64,000 nt of DNA from contig DATMES010000021.1 of NCBI GenBank assembly GCA_035556555.1, positions 60,622 to 124,621 on the forward strand, read 5' to 3'. Each line of letters starts with the position of its first letter. Positions within the stretch are counted from its first letter, which is position 1. Under the pieces are notes generated by a model. It was not told the DNA's origin. It saw nothing but the letters and a program-made list of their open reading frames with translations, and ran no database searches. Below, piece after piece: positions 40,376 to 49,309 of this stretch. This DNA comes from Frankiaceae bacterium. GTDB lineage: Bacteria; Actinomycetota; Actinomycetes; BP-191. The position numbers and the translations under genes are program-made.

Positions 40376-42142
40376 ATGAACGGGGACCCGCGCGTGCCGG
40401 AGGCGCTCTTCGAGGACCCGTACACCGATGCCCGCATGCGGAGCCTGATCCCGCGCTTCGCGGCGCTGTGCATGGTGGCGTACGCCGTCGTCGGCGTCGC
40501 CGTCACGCGCGACGCGGGCGAGGCCGCCGCGCTGACGGCGATGCTGCTCGTCACGCTGCTGCTGACGTGGGCGGTCGCGCGGCGCAACCTGCTGGCGCGG
40601 GTGTCGCGCAGGACGGTGTTCGTCGTCCTCGTCTGCTACGCCGCCGCCATCGCCGCACCCGCCTCGACGAGCGAGACGGTGCTGCTGCTCGACGAGATCC
40701 TGCTCGTGCTGGGCGTGCTGTTCGGGTCGGTGTTCTTCGCGGGGTGGGCGAGGTTCGCGACGCCGGTCGCGATCGCGGTCGTGGCGCACGTCGTGCTCAC
40801 CCTCGGCGACCGCGGGTCATGGGGCGAGCTCGGCGCGCGGACCGTGGGCTTCCTCGTCGTCGGCTACTTCGGCAGCGAGGTCGCAGGCACGCTGCGGGAG
40901 TCGTTGCGCGCCAACCGTGCCGTGCACACCGTCCTCGAGGCCGCCGCCGCGGACCTCACCGACACCGAGATCGCGTGCGCCGGCGTCGAGGCGGCCGTCG
41001 CGGTGTCCGGCTGGGACGCGGGGTCCGTCGTCCTGGCCGACGGCGACGAGCTGACCATCGTGGCGATGGCCGGGCTGCCCGACGCGGTCGTCGCCGAGTA
41101 CGAGGGCAGGCGAATGCGCGCCGACGGCCCTGGCCTGTCCGCGGCGATCGTGCGCAGCGGCGAGCCGCAGTACGTCGAGGACCTCGGGCCGTTGCTCGGC
41201 GAGGAGCGGGAGGTCGTCGTCGAGTGGGGAGCGTCGTGCCTCGCCGGCGTACCGATCCGCTACCACGGCGAGGTCATCGGCACCCTCAACCTCATCGACC
41301 GCGAACGCCGCGGCTTCCCCGACAGCGAGCGGTTCCGGGTCCGCCAGGTCGCCGAGCAGCTCGGCCTCGCGCTGGGCAACGCGCGGGCGTACCGCCGCGA
41401 GGCCACCGTCGCCGCGGGCCTGCTCGACCTGAACCGCCGCAAGGACGAGTTCCTCGCCAACGTCTCCCACGAGCTGCGTACGCCCGCCACCTCGCTCGGG
41501 CTCGCGGCACGCACCCTGCATGCGGGCCGCGGCCGGCTGACGCTGGAGCAGGAGGACCGGATCATCGACATGATGCGGCGGCGTTCGGCGGAGCTCACCG
41601 GGCTCATCGAGGGCCTGCTGGCGGAGACCGTCGCCGCGACAGGCCAGACGCGTCTGGAGATCCAGCCGGTCGACTGGGTGGAGGCGCTGCCGCGCTGGGC
41701 AGCCGCGTCGTCGGACAACACGCTGCGCGAGGTCTCGGTGGAGGTGCCCGAGGGGCCGGTGGTGACGTTCTCCGACCCGTCGAAGTGCGAGCGGATCGTC
41801 ATGAACCTGCTCTCCAACGCCGCCAAGTTCTCCGACCCAGGGACGCCGATCGCGCTGCGGCTCGTGGCAGGCGCGGACGCCGTCGAGGTGTCCGTCACCG
41901 ACAACGGCATCGGCATCGCGGAGTCGGTGCTCCCGCACGTGTTCGACAGGTTCTTCCAGGCCGACGGGTCGATGACGCGGGCGCACGGCGGGCTCGGGAT
42001 CGGGCTGTCGCTCGTACGCCACTTCGCCGAGGCCCACCACGGCTCCGTCGACGTCGCGTCCACGCTCGGCGTGGGGACGACCGTGACGGTGACGCTCCCG
42101 CGCAACATCGAGACGCGGCTGTCAGTGGTGGAGTCGGCGTAG
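40376..42142 (+). CDS. Membrane sensor histidine kinase with GAF domain
   Basis: The 588-residue kinase has about five transmembrane helices in residues 25-170, a GAF domain at about 185-340, a HisKA with the H-box NVSHELRTP (His365), an N-box (MNLLSNAAKFSD) and G-boxes (TDNGIGIAE, HGGLGIGLSLV). It should autophosphorylate on His365 in response to a signal at the membrane or GAF domain. No response regulator lies next to it. It is divergent from the Rv3032-like gene with only 58 bp between starts, so their promoters overlap; it has no counterpart in the Rv3030-Rv3032 locus as I know it. Confidence 0.9.
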   Translation: MNGDPRVPEALFEDPYTDARMRSLIPRFAALCMVAYAVVGVAVTRDAGEAAALTAMLLVTLLLTWAVARRNLLARVSRRTVFVVLVCYAAAIAAPASTSETVLLLDEILLVLGVLFGSVFFAGWARFATPVAIAVVAHVVLTLGDRGSWGELGARTVGFLVVGYFGSEVAGTLRESLRANRAVHTVLEAAAADLTDTEIACAGVEAAVAVSGWDAGSVVLADGDELTIVAMAGLPDAVVAEYEGRRMRADGPGLSAAIVRSGEPQYVEDLGPLLGEEREVVVEWGASCLAGVPIRYHGEVIGTLNLIDRERRGFPDSERFRVRQVAEQLGLALGNARAYRREATVAAGLLDLNRRKDEFLANVSHELRTPATSLGLAARTLHAGRGRLTLEQEDRIIDMMRRRSAELTGLIEGLLAETVAATGQTRLEIQPVDWVEALPRWAAASSDNTLREVSVEVPEGPVVTFSDPSKCERIVMNLLSNAAKFSDPGTPIALRLVAGADAVEVSVTDNGIGIAESVLPHVFDRFFQADGSMTRAHGGLGIGLSLVRHFAEAHHGSVDVASTLGVGTTVTVTLPRNIETRLSVVESA

Positions 42143-42172
42143 GGGGTGCGGCTGCCGCGGGAAGCGCCCCGA

Positions 42173-42236
42173 TTTTCGTGATCTTGGCAACGTTTGTGCT
42201 GCCCGGCGGACACAAACGTCGCCAAGATCACGAAAA
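42173..42236. terminator. Near-perfect 26-bp inverted repeat between convergent genes
   Basis: Arms 42173-42198 (TTTTCGTGATCTTGGC...) and 42211-42236 match at 25 of 26 positions with a 12-nt loop. It sits between the convergent histidine kinase and GH57 genes and is followed by A/T-rich ends in both directions, so it can act as a bidirectional terminator. Confidence 0.75.
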
Positions 42237-42257
42237 CCGGCGGGCCGGCGAGCCCGC

Positions 42258-43718
42258 CTAGAAGCTCCGCGCGTCGAGGTGGCCGAACGGGCCGTCGTGC
42301 TCCCGCAGCCGCCGCGTGATCGCGCGCGCCGCGTCGTCGCGGCCCGACTCGATCGCGTGCGCGAGCTCGTAGAAGCGGTCGCGGTGCGCGGCGTGCCGGG
42401 AGCGCGCGTACTCCGCGGCGGTGTCCTTGGTCACGCAGAACGCCCAGTCGCTCGACATGACGAGGAACGCCTCCCGCGCGAGCTGGTCCAGCGCCTCGTC
42501 GCGCTCGCGGCGTACCCGCTTGTCCACGACGTCGAGCAGCCGCCGCTGCACGTCGCGCGACTCGTCCAGCAGGTCGGTCTCCCACACCGAGAAGTCCTTG
42601 CCCGACCCCCACGACCCGGCCTGCAGGTCGACACGGCCGGTGGGCTCGATCTGGTCCAGCGTCGCGAGCCGTACGCCCGCCTCGGGGAGCAGCCGCAGCA
42701 CCTGCTCCAGCCAGGCGGGTCCCTCGTGCCACCAGTGCCCGAACAGCTCCGTGTCGTACGCCACCACCGTCAGCGGGACGTCGCGGAGGCGTTCGACGAC
42801 GACGGACACGAAGTCCTCCGCGTCGGCTCGCGTGGCGGCGAGGGCGGCGGCGGGGTCGTACGGCCGCTTGTCGTGCGGCTCGGTCCGCGTGCTCGTGACA
42901 CGTGCCGGGCGGATGCCGCTGCCGTGGTCGAACGTGTGGAAGTCGCGGTACCACCGCCCGCCCGGGTAGCCCGAGCGCGGCGACCAGACCCGGTAGGTGA
43001 CGTCGAGGTCGCGGCCGAGCACGACGACGTCCGAGTCGCCGACGGTGTACGCCCGGTCCGTCGAGGCCCCAGACCCGAGCAGCGTCGGGCCGTCGGCGAG
43101 GAAGTGCGTGACGTCGTGGCGCGCGTAGTGCTCCTCGAGGCCTGGCCGGTAGCCGCACTCCGGCGCCCAGATCCCGCGCGGCCTGCGCCCCAGGCGTATC
43201 GCCGCGTCGTCCAGGCCCGTGTGGAGCTGCGCGTCCACGAGCCGGTCGTCCGCGACCAGCGGCTGGAACGGGTGCGTGGCCGGCCCCCCGAGCAGCTCCA
43301 CGACACCGCTGTCCGCCAGCGCGCGCAGGACCGGCGAGCCGCCGTGCCGCCAGCGCGTCTCGAAGCGTTCGCGGGCGTGCGCCGCGAGCCGCCACTCGTA
43401 CTGCGCTGTGTCCCTGAGGTGTCCTGGGATGCCTGGCCGCGCGGCGAGACCGGCGGCGCGGGCCTGCCACGTGCCGAGCCAGACGTGGTGCTGGCGGAGG
43501 AGGTACGGGTCGTCGAGCATCGCGTTGACGACGGGCGTGACGCCGAGGGTGAGGAGGCCGGTGCGGCCCTCGGCGGCGAGGCGTTCGAGGACCTCGACCA
43601 CCGGGTCGTACGACGTCGCCCACGCCTGGTGCAGCCACTCCTCGCCGACCGGCCACGCGCCCGCGTGGGCGAGCCAGGGGAGGTGCGTGTGCAGGACGAG
43701 GCAGAGCGTCCCGGTCAC
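42258..43718 (-). CDS. GH57 1,4-alpha-glucan branching enzyme (Rv3031-like)
   Basis: The 486-residue protein has the GH57 fold motif HTHLPWLAH, nucleophile Glu187 in GIWAPECGYRPG, acid/base Asp322 in YDTELFGHWWHEGP, and the C-terminal helical region of DUF1957 proteins. It introduces alpha-1,6 branches and acts with the neighbouring GT4. The GTG start at 43718 overlaps the methyltransferase stop (GTGA). This is the second branching enzyme in the window; GlgB (15114-17273) is of the unrelated GH13 family. Confidence 0.9.
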   Translation of the reverse strand: MTGTLCLVLHTHLPWLAHAGAWPVGEEWLHQAWATSYDPVVEVLERLAAEGRTGLLTLGVTPVVNAMLDDPYLLRQHHVWLGTWQARAAGLAARPGIPGHLRDTAQYEWRLAAHARERFETRWRHGGSPVLRALADSGVVELLGGPATHPFQPLVADDRLVDAQLHTGLDDAAIRLGRRPRGIWAPECGYRPGLEEHYARHDVTHFLADGPTLLGSGASTDRAYTVGDSDVVVLGRDLDVTYRVWSPRSGYPGGRWYRDFHTFDHGSGIRPARVTSTRTEPHDKRPYDPAAALAATRADAEDFVSVVVERLRDVPLTVVAYDTELFGHWWHEGPAWLEQVLRLLPEAGVRLATLDQIEPTGRVDLQAGSWGSGKDFSVWETDLLDESRDVQRRLLDVVDKRVRRERDEALDQLAREAFLVMSSDWAFCVTKDTAAEYARSRHAAHRDRFYELAHAIESGRDDAARAITRRLREHDGPFGHLDARSF

Positions 43719-44443
43719 GTGCGCACCGCGACGGCGAGGAGGTCGAGGCTCGTGTCCACGTCCTCGGCGCCGATCTCGAAGTCGTCGGCCGTGACCCGCT
43801 CGACGATGCGTCGTACGCCCGCGGGCCAGCCCTCCGGCGACGACGCGAGCTGGGCATCGACGAGGGAGCCGTGGCGGCGTTCCCAGCGGGCGAGGCGGCG
43901 GCCGTGGCGTACGCCGAGCATCCTGCTGACCGAGAAGTGCGGCGAGAGCAGCTCGGTCAGCTCGGCGGCGGTGAGCTCGCGGGTGTGGAACGGGTTCAGC
44001 GGCGTCTCGCGGCCCGGCGAGAACGTCAGCCTGTTGGGCGTGCTCACGACCAGCGTCCCCGACGGGCGCAGGACGCGCGCGCACTCCGCGACGAAGCCCG
44101 GCTGGTCGTGCAGGTGCTCGATGGTCTGGAGGTGCACGACGACCTCCGCCGCGCCGTCGCCGACGGGCAGGCGCTGCAGGTCGCAGTGGACGGGGTGCAG
44201 CAGCGGGTAGGTGGCGCGGACGTGCGCGAGGACGTCGGCGGCGTAGTCGAGCGCGACGACCTCCTGGGCTACGGTGCGGACGGCGGCGGCGCCGTACCCC
44301 TCGCCGCAGCCGGCATCGACGACGACCGCGCCGGCGCACCAGGGGGCGAGCCAGCGGTACGCGACCTCGTGCCGGCGGAACCAGTAGTTCTCGGCGGCGA
44401 TGCCGGGCAGCGTTCGCTCGCCCGTCAACGGGAGGTCGGTCAC
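43715..44443 (-). CDS. SAM-dependent methyltransferase (Rv3030-like)
   Basis: The 242-residue protein has motif I VVDAGCGEGYGAA (about 39-51), an acidic LDYAADV and the Leu-rich VHLQTIEHLHDQPGF. It is most likely the methyltransferase of the polymethylated glucan locus (compare Rv3030), but specificity is not shown. The GTG at 44443 lies 7 nt after TAGCGT without a Shine-Dalgarno, which decides the start: the open frame runs 366 nt further upstream but that part overlaps the divergent gene. It is cotranscribed with the GH57 gene. Confidence 0.85.
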   Translation of the reverse strand: MTDLPLTGERTLPGIAAENYWFRRHEVAYRWLAPWCAGAVVVDAGCGEGYGAAAVRTVAQEVVALDYAADVLAHVRATYPLLHPVHCDLQRLPVGDGAAEVVVHLQTIEHLHDQPGFVAECARVLRPSGTLVVSTPNRLTFSPGRETPLNPFHTRELTAAELTELLSPHFSVSRMLGVRHGRRLARWERRHGSLVDAQLASSPEGWPAGVRRIVERVTADDFEIGAEDVDTSLDLLAVAVRT

Positions 44444-44456
44444 GCGGAAAACGCTA
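44444..44456 (-). promoter_or_regulatory. Leaderless promoter of the methyltransferase-GH57 pair
   Basis: Minus-strand TAGCGT (44456-44451), 7 nt, GTG at 44443. No Shine-Dalgarno. Confidence 0.55.
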
Positions 44457-44480
44457 CAGGCGGGACCGCGGAACGCGATC

Positions 44481-46139
44481 ATGTCCGCCATGCGCGCCCT
44501 TCTCGCCGGTCTCGCCGCAGTGCTCGCTGTGCTCGCCGCGCCGTCCCCCGCCGCGGCCCAGGACCCGGCGGCGGTGATCGACGGGACGTGGCTGGTGACG
44601 TTCACGCCGACATCGGCGCGGAGGGTCGGCGACCCGATCGGCCGGGACGCCGACATCGAGTGCGGCACCGAGCAGTGCGGCTCGTCGTACCAGTTCCCGG
44701 AGGCGGAGGGCCAGCCGACCGAGCTCGTCGTGCGCTTCGACGGCCTGCGCGCGGCGGGCGGCTCGCGGAGCTTCGAGGGCCCCGTGACGGTCGAGGGATC
44801 GACGTACACGGTGACGGGGAAGTGGTTCTACGCCTCGGCGTACCTGGTCGAGGAGTTCCTCCCCGACGGCACGGACACGCTGACGTTCACGGTGTCGGGG
44901 CCGCCGGACGACCCGGTGCTGTCGGGCACCATGACCGGGCTGTTCGGGTACGTCGGCCCCACCACCATCGACGGCAAGTACACCGACGTCACCGGTTACG
45001 AGGTCTTCACCGGCACCGTCACCGGACGCCTCAGCCCGTCGTCGCTCGCGGCGCGCCGCGCCAACACCCCCGAGGGGACTACGGGTGGGACGAGCACGGT
45101 CGGCGCCGGGTCCACCGGCTCGGGGCCGGCCGCGACGCGCGCGGACGACGCGGCGTACGACGCGCACAGCCGTCCGATCCTCAGCACGCGGGTCGCGACG
45201 GCGAAGCAGCTGCCCTGGTCACCGAGCGCTGTGCTGGCATCGGCGCTGCTCGCGCTGGTGCTCGTGCTGCTGATGCCGTTCCCCGCGGCGCTGTTCAACA
45301 GCACGCTGGAGGCCAACTACGCCGAGGTGTCGGGCTGGTTCGCGTTCCTGCGCAGGGGCGAGCGGGACCCGGCGCGACGGCGCGTCCTCAGCGGGTGGCG
45401 GGGCTTCGCCGTGCTCGTCGGCTCGGTCGCGGTGCTCAACGCGTTCCTCGACCCCGGCCTCGGGGCCGACCGCGCGACGCTCGTCCTCGTCGCGGGCCTC
45501 GCGCTGTCGATCGCGGCGGTCAGCCTGCTGTCCTCGCTGCCGTCGCGGCTCTACCACGCGCGCCGCTACGGCGAGCGGGCCGCGGTCGCGCTGTTCCCGC
45601 TCGGTCTCGCGGTGGCTGCGGTGTGCGTGCTCATCTCGCGGGTGACGTCGTTCGAGCCGGGCTACCTGTACGGCGTCGTGGCCGGCTTCGCGTTCGCGCG
45701 CGAGCTCGGCCGCGGCGAGCGCGGGCGGATCACGGTCGCCACGTCGGCGCTGCTGCTGGCGACGTCGGTGGTGGCGTTCGTCGTGCGCATCCCGGTGCAC
45801 GACGCGGTGCTGGACGGCGGGGGCGTACCGCTGCAGCTGCTCGACACGGTGCTGGCGGCGGTGTTCGCGGCGGGCATCGAGGCGAACGTCCTCGGCCTGC
45901 TGCCCCTGCGCTTCCTGCCGGGCGAGGAGCTGTTCGCGTGGAGCAGGGTCGCGTGGGCGGCGATCTTCGGTGTCAACGTCTTCGCGTTCCTGCACGCGCT
46001 GTCGGCGGCGTCGGGCGGCGCCTCGACGGGCGCGTCGGTGACGGTGGCGGCGGCGCTGTTCCTGGCGTTCGGGACGGTGTCGGTGGCGTTCTGGGCGTGG
46101 TTCCGCTTCCGGAGGGTCAGCGCCGCGCCGTCACCGTGA
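44481..46139 (+). CDS. Multi-pass membrane protein with secreted N-terminal domain
   Basis: The 552-residue protein has a signal sequence (about 4-26, ends PAAAQD), an extracellular beta-rich domain to about residue 225 with one Cys pair (IECGTEQCG), and then about six transmembrane helices. The sequence MPFPAALFNSTLEANY follows the first helix and resembles a conserved FPxxLFN-x-TLxxNY motif I associate with uncharacterised actinobacterial membrane proteins. Starts at 44481 and 44490 are both possible. It is divergent from the methyltransferase with 37 bp between starts. Function unknown. Confidence 0.7.
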   Translation: MSAMRALLAGLAAVLAVLAAPSPAAAQDPAAVIDGTWLVTFTPTSARRVGDPIGRDADIECGTEQCGSSYQFPEAEGQPTELVVRFDGLRAAGGSRSFEGPVTVEGSTYTVTGKWFYASAYLVEEFLPDGTDTLTFTVSGPPDDPVLSGTMTGLFGYVGPTTIDGKYTDVTGYEVFTGTVTGRLSPSSLAARRANTPEGTTGGTSTVGAGSTGSGPAATRADDAAYDAHSRPILSTRVATAKQLPWSPSAVLASALLALVLVLLMPFPAALFNSTLEANYAEVSGWFAFLRRGERDPARRRVLSGWRGFAVLVGSVAVLNAFLDPGLGADRATLVLVAGLALSIAAVSLLSSLPSRLYHARRYGERAAVALFPLGLAVAAVCVLISRVTSFEPGYLYGVVAGFAFARELGRGERGRITVATSALLLATSVVAFVVRIPVHDAVLDGGGVPLQLLDTVLAAVFAAGIEANVLGLLPLRFLPGEELFAWSRVAWAAIFGVNVFAFLHALSAASGGASTGASVTVAAALFLAFGTVSVAFWAWFRFRRVSAAPSP

Positions 46140-46464
46140 CGTAGCCAGGGCCGATCGTGGCGCGCACCGGCCCGATCACGGTCTCCACCAGCGGGTACCC
46201 GGCCGCCGCGGCGCGCGTCCGCGGGTGCGGCGCCGCCGGCACCGTGAGGCGACGCCGCCCGGGGTGCCGCCGATGCCGGGGGAGGTGGCGACGGGGGAGT
46301 TCGCCGACGGCCACGACGGTGCCATGTCGCGTGCCGCTCACCTGCGGCGACCACGTGGCCGGGTACGTCGTCGCCCAGACGGCGGTGTCCGCGACCGCGC
46401 CGGACGTGACCGCGCACGCGAGGGCGGCGGAGCAGCAGGGCTCGGCGCACGGCGTCCTCCTCAT
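46117..46464 (-). CDS. Hypothetical small protein, possibly secreted
   Basis: The 115-residue frame has a hydrophobic stretch near the N-terminus (AALACAVTSGAVADTA), then a Arg/His-rich middle (LPRRHLPRHRRHPGRRR) and ends VETVIGPVRATIGPGYV. It overlaps the end of the membrane protein gene by 23 bp on the opposite strand. No Shine-Dalgarno is seen at ATG 46464. I report it because it fills an otherwise empty gap, but it may be a chance frame in GC-rich DNA. Confidence 0.3.
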   Translation of the reverse strand: MRRTPCAEPCCSAALACAVTSGAVADTAVWATTYPATWSPQVSGTRHGTVVAVGELPRRHLPRHRRHPGRRRLTVPAAPHPRTRAAAAGYPLVETVIGPVRATIGPGYVTVTARR

Positions 46465-46534
46465 GCCGGTGGAGAGCCGTGGGCGGGGACGGTGGTTCGG
46501 AGCAGCGCAGCCCCGGCGCCGGGTGCGCGTGAGG

Positions 46535-46867
46535 TCACGAGCGGAACGGGACGGGGATGCGGAGGCCACGTTCGCGCTCCGCACCTTCCGTCGGCTCGCC
46601 CGCCGGTGGTGCGCGCAGCGCATCCTCCGTCGGCGCCGGAGACGCCGCGGCCGTGAAGCGGCCGACGGCGCGGCGCCCGCGGTGGGCGAGTTCCAGCACC
46701 GCCAGCGACTCTGGCGTCACCCCGACGCCGTTCTCCTTCAGTAGTGCGACATGACGTTCATGTCGCCGGTCGTTCAACCACGCCCTGAACGATCGGTAGG
46801 TCAGAACGACGATGAGAGTTCCTGGTGCGGCGACTAGCGGAACGGCTTCCTGGTACTCGATCAGCAT
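46535..46867 (-). CDS. Small protein with one membrane helix, unknown
   Basis: The 110-residue protein has a hydrophobic N-terminus (about 8-24: VPLVAAPGTLIVVLTY), a charged helical part (RAWLNDRRHERHVALLKENG) and a low-complexity Pro/Glu tail. AGGAG with 6-nt spacing precedes the ATG, which supports translation. It is 41 nt downstream of the gene at 46909-47298, probably one operon. No family is recognised. Base composition here is less GC-rich than its surroundings. Confidence 0.6.
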   Translation of the reverse strand: MLIEYQEAVPLVAAPGTLIVVLTYRSFRAWLNDRRHERHVALLKENGVGVTPESLAVLELAHRGRRAVGRFTAAASPAPTEDALRAPPAGEPTEGAERERGLRIPVPFRS

Positions 46868-46908
46868 CCGGTACTCCTGTAGGGAGGCCCGGGTGGAGAG
46901 TCCTCAGG

Positions 46909-47298
46909 TCAGACGGCGACCCCGGGCGATGACATGGCAAACGGGTGCCATACATCGCTCGGTGCATTGGGCTGAACAGCGTCACGGAGGAACCGCGCCG
47001 GATCGTCCAACCGAAGCTGCGAGTGCAGCGGCACCGGTACCAGCGGCGCGTCGTCGATTTCGAGCGTTACGGGTTCGGGAGTCGCTGCGGGCAGCCACAT
47101 GGTTAGCGCGGCCGCGAGGTGCTGCCCCATCCCAGCTAAAGCTTGGAGGGCTTGCGCGACCTGCCGCTCCATCTGCCACAACGTCCGACGCGCGGCCATA
47201 GCGATTTCTGCGACCTGCCGGAGGACGGAGGCGCCGACGGCGATGCGTGGCAGCCCGGTGCCGATGGCGTACGTGGGGATGGACGACCCGATCTCCAT
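46909..47298 (-). CDS. Small helical protein, unknown
   Basis: The 129-residue protein starts MEIGSSIPTYAIGTG and has a long amphipathic helix (VLRQVAEIAMAARRTLWQME and the following RQVAQALQALAGMGQ). GGGAGGG lies 5 nt before the ATG at 47298, a strong Shine-Dalgarno that favours this start over one 22 codons upstream. It forms a pair with 46535-46867. No family match is known to me; it could be part of a small membrane or phage-like system but nothing shows that. Confidence 0.6.
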   Translation of the reverse strand: MEIGSSIPTYAIGTGLPRIAVGASVLRQVAEIAMAARRTLWQMERQVAQALQALAGMGQHLAAALTMWLPAATPEPVTLEIDDAPLVPVPLHSQLRLDDPARFLRDAVQPNAPSDVWHPFAMSSPGVAV

Positions 47299-47465
47299 GG
47301 TGTCCCTCCCTTCTCCGGGGAGGCGATTCCCGTTCACGAACCGGACCAAACGCCGATCCGACACGGGCGTCGGTTTGACGTGCTAGCCCGTAGCAAGCAA
47401 CCCTTCGTAGCGATGCCGCTGTCCCCGGCAGACCCCGGACCCGTACGGGAGGTCGGCGCTACCCG
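47299..47465. other. Intergenic region between divergent small gene and etfB
   Basis: 167 bp with lower GC than neighbours. It holds the Shine-Dalgarno of the minus-strand gene and a GGGAGGT about 12 nt before the etfB ATG. No clear hairpin or palindrome was found. Confidence 0.4.
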
Positions 47466-48248
47466 ATGAACATCGTCGTCTGCGTGAAGCAGGTCCCCGA
47501 CACGTGGGCCGAGAAGAAGCTCGACCCCACCGACAAGACGGTCGACCGCGCCTCGGTCGACGGCGTCATGAACGAGATCGACGAGTACGCCGTCGAGGAG
47601 GCCCTCCGCATCAAGGAGGCGCAGGGCGGCGAGGTCACGATCCTGTCCATGGGCCCGGCGAAGGCGGTCGAGACCATCCGCAAGGCGCTGTCCATGGGCG
47701 CCGACAAGGCCGTGCACGTCGTGGACGACGCGCTGCACGGCACCGACGCGCTCGGCACGTCGCACGCGCTCGCCAAGGCCCTCGGCACGATCGACGGCTG
47801 GGACCTCGTCATCGCCGGCTCGGAGTCGACGGACGCCCGCATGAGCGTCGTTCCCGCGATGCTCGCGGAGCAGCTCGGCGTGCCGCAGCTGACGATGGCG
47901 CGCAAGGTGACGATCGACGGCGGGACCGTACGCATCGAGCGCCAGACGGAGTCCGGCTACGACCTGGTCGAGGCGGCGACGCCCGCCGTCGTGTCCGTGG
48001 TAGAGAAGATCAACGAGCCGAGGTACCCGTCGTTCAAGGGCATCATGGCCGCGAAGTCGAAGCCGCTCACGACCCTCACCGTCGCCGACGCCGGCATCGA
48101 CACGTCGCTGGTCGGCCTGGCGGGTGCCAGGAGCGAGGTCGTGGAGTTCGCGGCCCGACCGCCGCGCGAGAGCGGCACCATCGTCAAGGACGAGGGCGAC
48201 GGCGGCACCAAGCTCGCCGAGTTCCTCCAGTCGCAGAAGTTCATCTAG
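47466..48248 (+). CDS. etfB: Electron transfer flavoprotein subunit beta
   Basis: The 260-residue protein begins MNIVVCVKQVPDTWAEKKLD and has MNEIDEYAVEEALRIKE and GSESTDARMSVVPAMLAEQL, typical of EtfB. Together with EtfA it accepts electrons from acyl-CoA dehydrogenases and passes them to the quinone pool through ETF-QO. AMP/FAD contacts are in the AGSESTD loop. It is followed 13 nt later by etfA. M. tuberculosis has the same pair (fixA/fixB, Rv3029c/Rv3028c) next to Rv3030. Confidence 0.95.
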   Translation: MNIVVCVKQVPDTWAEKKLDPTDKTVDRASVDGVMNEIDEYAVEEALRIKEAQGGEVTILSMGPAKAVETIRKALSMGADKAVHVVDDALHGTDALGTSHALAKALGTIDGWDLVIAGSESTDARMSVVPAMLAEQLGVPQLTMARKVTIDGGTVRIERQTESGYDLVEAATPAVVSVVEKINEPRYPSFKGIMAAKSKPLTTLTVADAGIDTSLVGLAGARSEVVEFAARPPRESGTIVKDEGDGGTKLAEFLQSQKFI

Positions 48249-48261
48249 GAGCCCCGGGCCA

Positions 48262-49212
48262 ATGGCTGAGATCCTCGTCCTCGTCGAGCACTCCGACGGC
48301 ACCGTCAAGAAGGTGACGCTCGAGATGCTCACCAAGGCGCGCCAGCTCGGTGAGCCGAGCGCCGTGTTCGTCGGCCGCGGCTACGCCAACGCCAAGGACA
48401 AGCTCGCCGAGTACGGCGCGCAGTCCGTCTACGTCGCCGAGGGCGACGACTATGCCGACCACGTCTCCGCCCCCGCCGCCGAGGTCCTCGCCCACCTCGT
48501 GTCGGAGAAGTCGCCTGCGGCGGTGTTCATCGCGAGCAGCGCCGACGGCAAGGAGGTCGCGGCGCGGACGGCGGTCAAGACGTCGTCCGGCGTCCTCACC
48601 GACGCGGTGGACGTCGCGGACGGCTTCGTCGCGACGCAGAACGTCTTCGGCGGCGCGACGATCGTCCAGTCGAAGGCGCAGGGCACGCCGATCATCTGCC
48701 TGCGCCCCAACAGCACCCAGCCGGTCGCCGAGGCCGGGCCGGCGACCGAGCAGCAGGTCTCGCTGACGCTGTCCGACGCGGCCAAGTCCGCCAAGGTCGT
48801 GGACCGCGTCGTGGAGGAGAAGGGCGGCCGCCCCGACCTCACCGAGGCATCGATCGTCGTCTCCGGCGGCCGCGGCCTCGGCGGCGCCGAGCACTTCGCG
48901 CTCATCGAGAAGCTCGCCGACTCCCTCGGCGCGGCGGTCGGCGCCTCGCGTGCCGCCACCGACGCCGGCTGGTACCCCCACCAGAACCAGGTCGGCCAGA
49001 CCGGCAAGACCGTCTCGCCCCAGCTGTACATGGCGGTCGGCATCTCCGGCGCCATCCAGCACCGGGCCGGCATGCAGACGTCGAAGACCATCGTCGCGGT
49101 CAACAAGGACCCCGAGGCGCCGATCTTCACCATCGCCGACTTCGGCGTCGTGGGCGACCTGTTCAACGTCGTACCGCAGCTCACCGAGGAGATCGCGAAG
49201 CGCAAGGCGTAA
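48262..49212 (+). CDS. etfA: Electron transfer flavoprotein subunit alpha
   Basis: The 316-residue EtfA has the C-terminal FAD-binding domain: SGGRGLGGAEHFALIEKLA, GASRAATDAGW, QVGQTGKTVSPQLYMAVGIS and GAIQHRAGM. It forms the heterodimer with EtfB and holds FAD. Start at ATG 48262. The pair is terminated by the inverted repeat at 49239-49295. Linked enoyl-CoA hydratase (32911) and fatty-acid-type CoA-ligase-like protein (49323) suggest an overall lipid-oxidation theme, although they are not in one operon. Confidence 0.95.
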   Translation: MAEILVLVEHSDGTVKKVTLEMLTKARQLGEPSAVFVGRGYANAKDKLAEYGAQSVYVAEGDDYADHVSAPAAEVLAHLVSEKSPAAVFIASSADGKEVAARTAVKTSSGVLTDAVDVADGFVATQNVFGGATIVQSKAQGTPIICLRPNSTQPVAEAGPATEQQVSLTLSDAAKSAKVVDRVVEEKGGRPDLTEASIVVSGGRGLGGAEHFALIEKLADSLGAAVGASRAATDAGWYPHQNQVGQTGKTVSPQLYMAVGISGAIQHRAGMQTSKTIVAVNKDPEAPIFTIADFGVVGDLFNVVPQLTEEIAKRKA

Positions 49213-49238
49213 CGCCCTCCCGTCGCCTCCCCGACAAT

Positions 49239-49295
49239 GATCACCTGTGTCCCTCCCCGTACGGGCGCATGGCCGCTCAGGGGACACAGGTGATC
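49239..49295. terminator. 15-bp inverted repeat after etfA
   Basis: GATCACCTGTGTCCC (49239-49253) and its exact reverse complement (49281-49295) with a 27-nt loop that contains a second palindrome CCCGTACGGG. It ends just 14 bp before the -10 of the next gene. It probably terminates etfBA. Confidence 0.65.
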
Positions 49296-49309
49296 GTCAA
49301 GGCCACAGA

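Noticed and set aside
42164..42240. Open frames that translate through the palindrome into a peptide like FVILATFV...HKR..DHENR
   Set aside because: The palindrome is symmetric, so any frame gives a similar peptide on both strands. It sits between convergent genes and is explained as a terminator.
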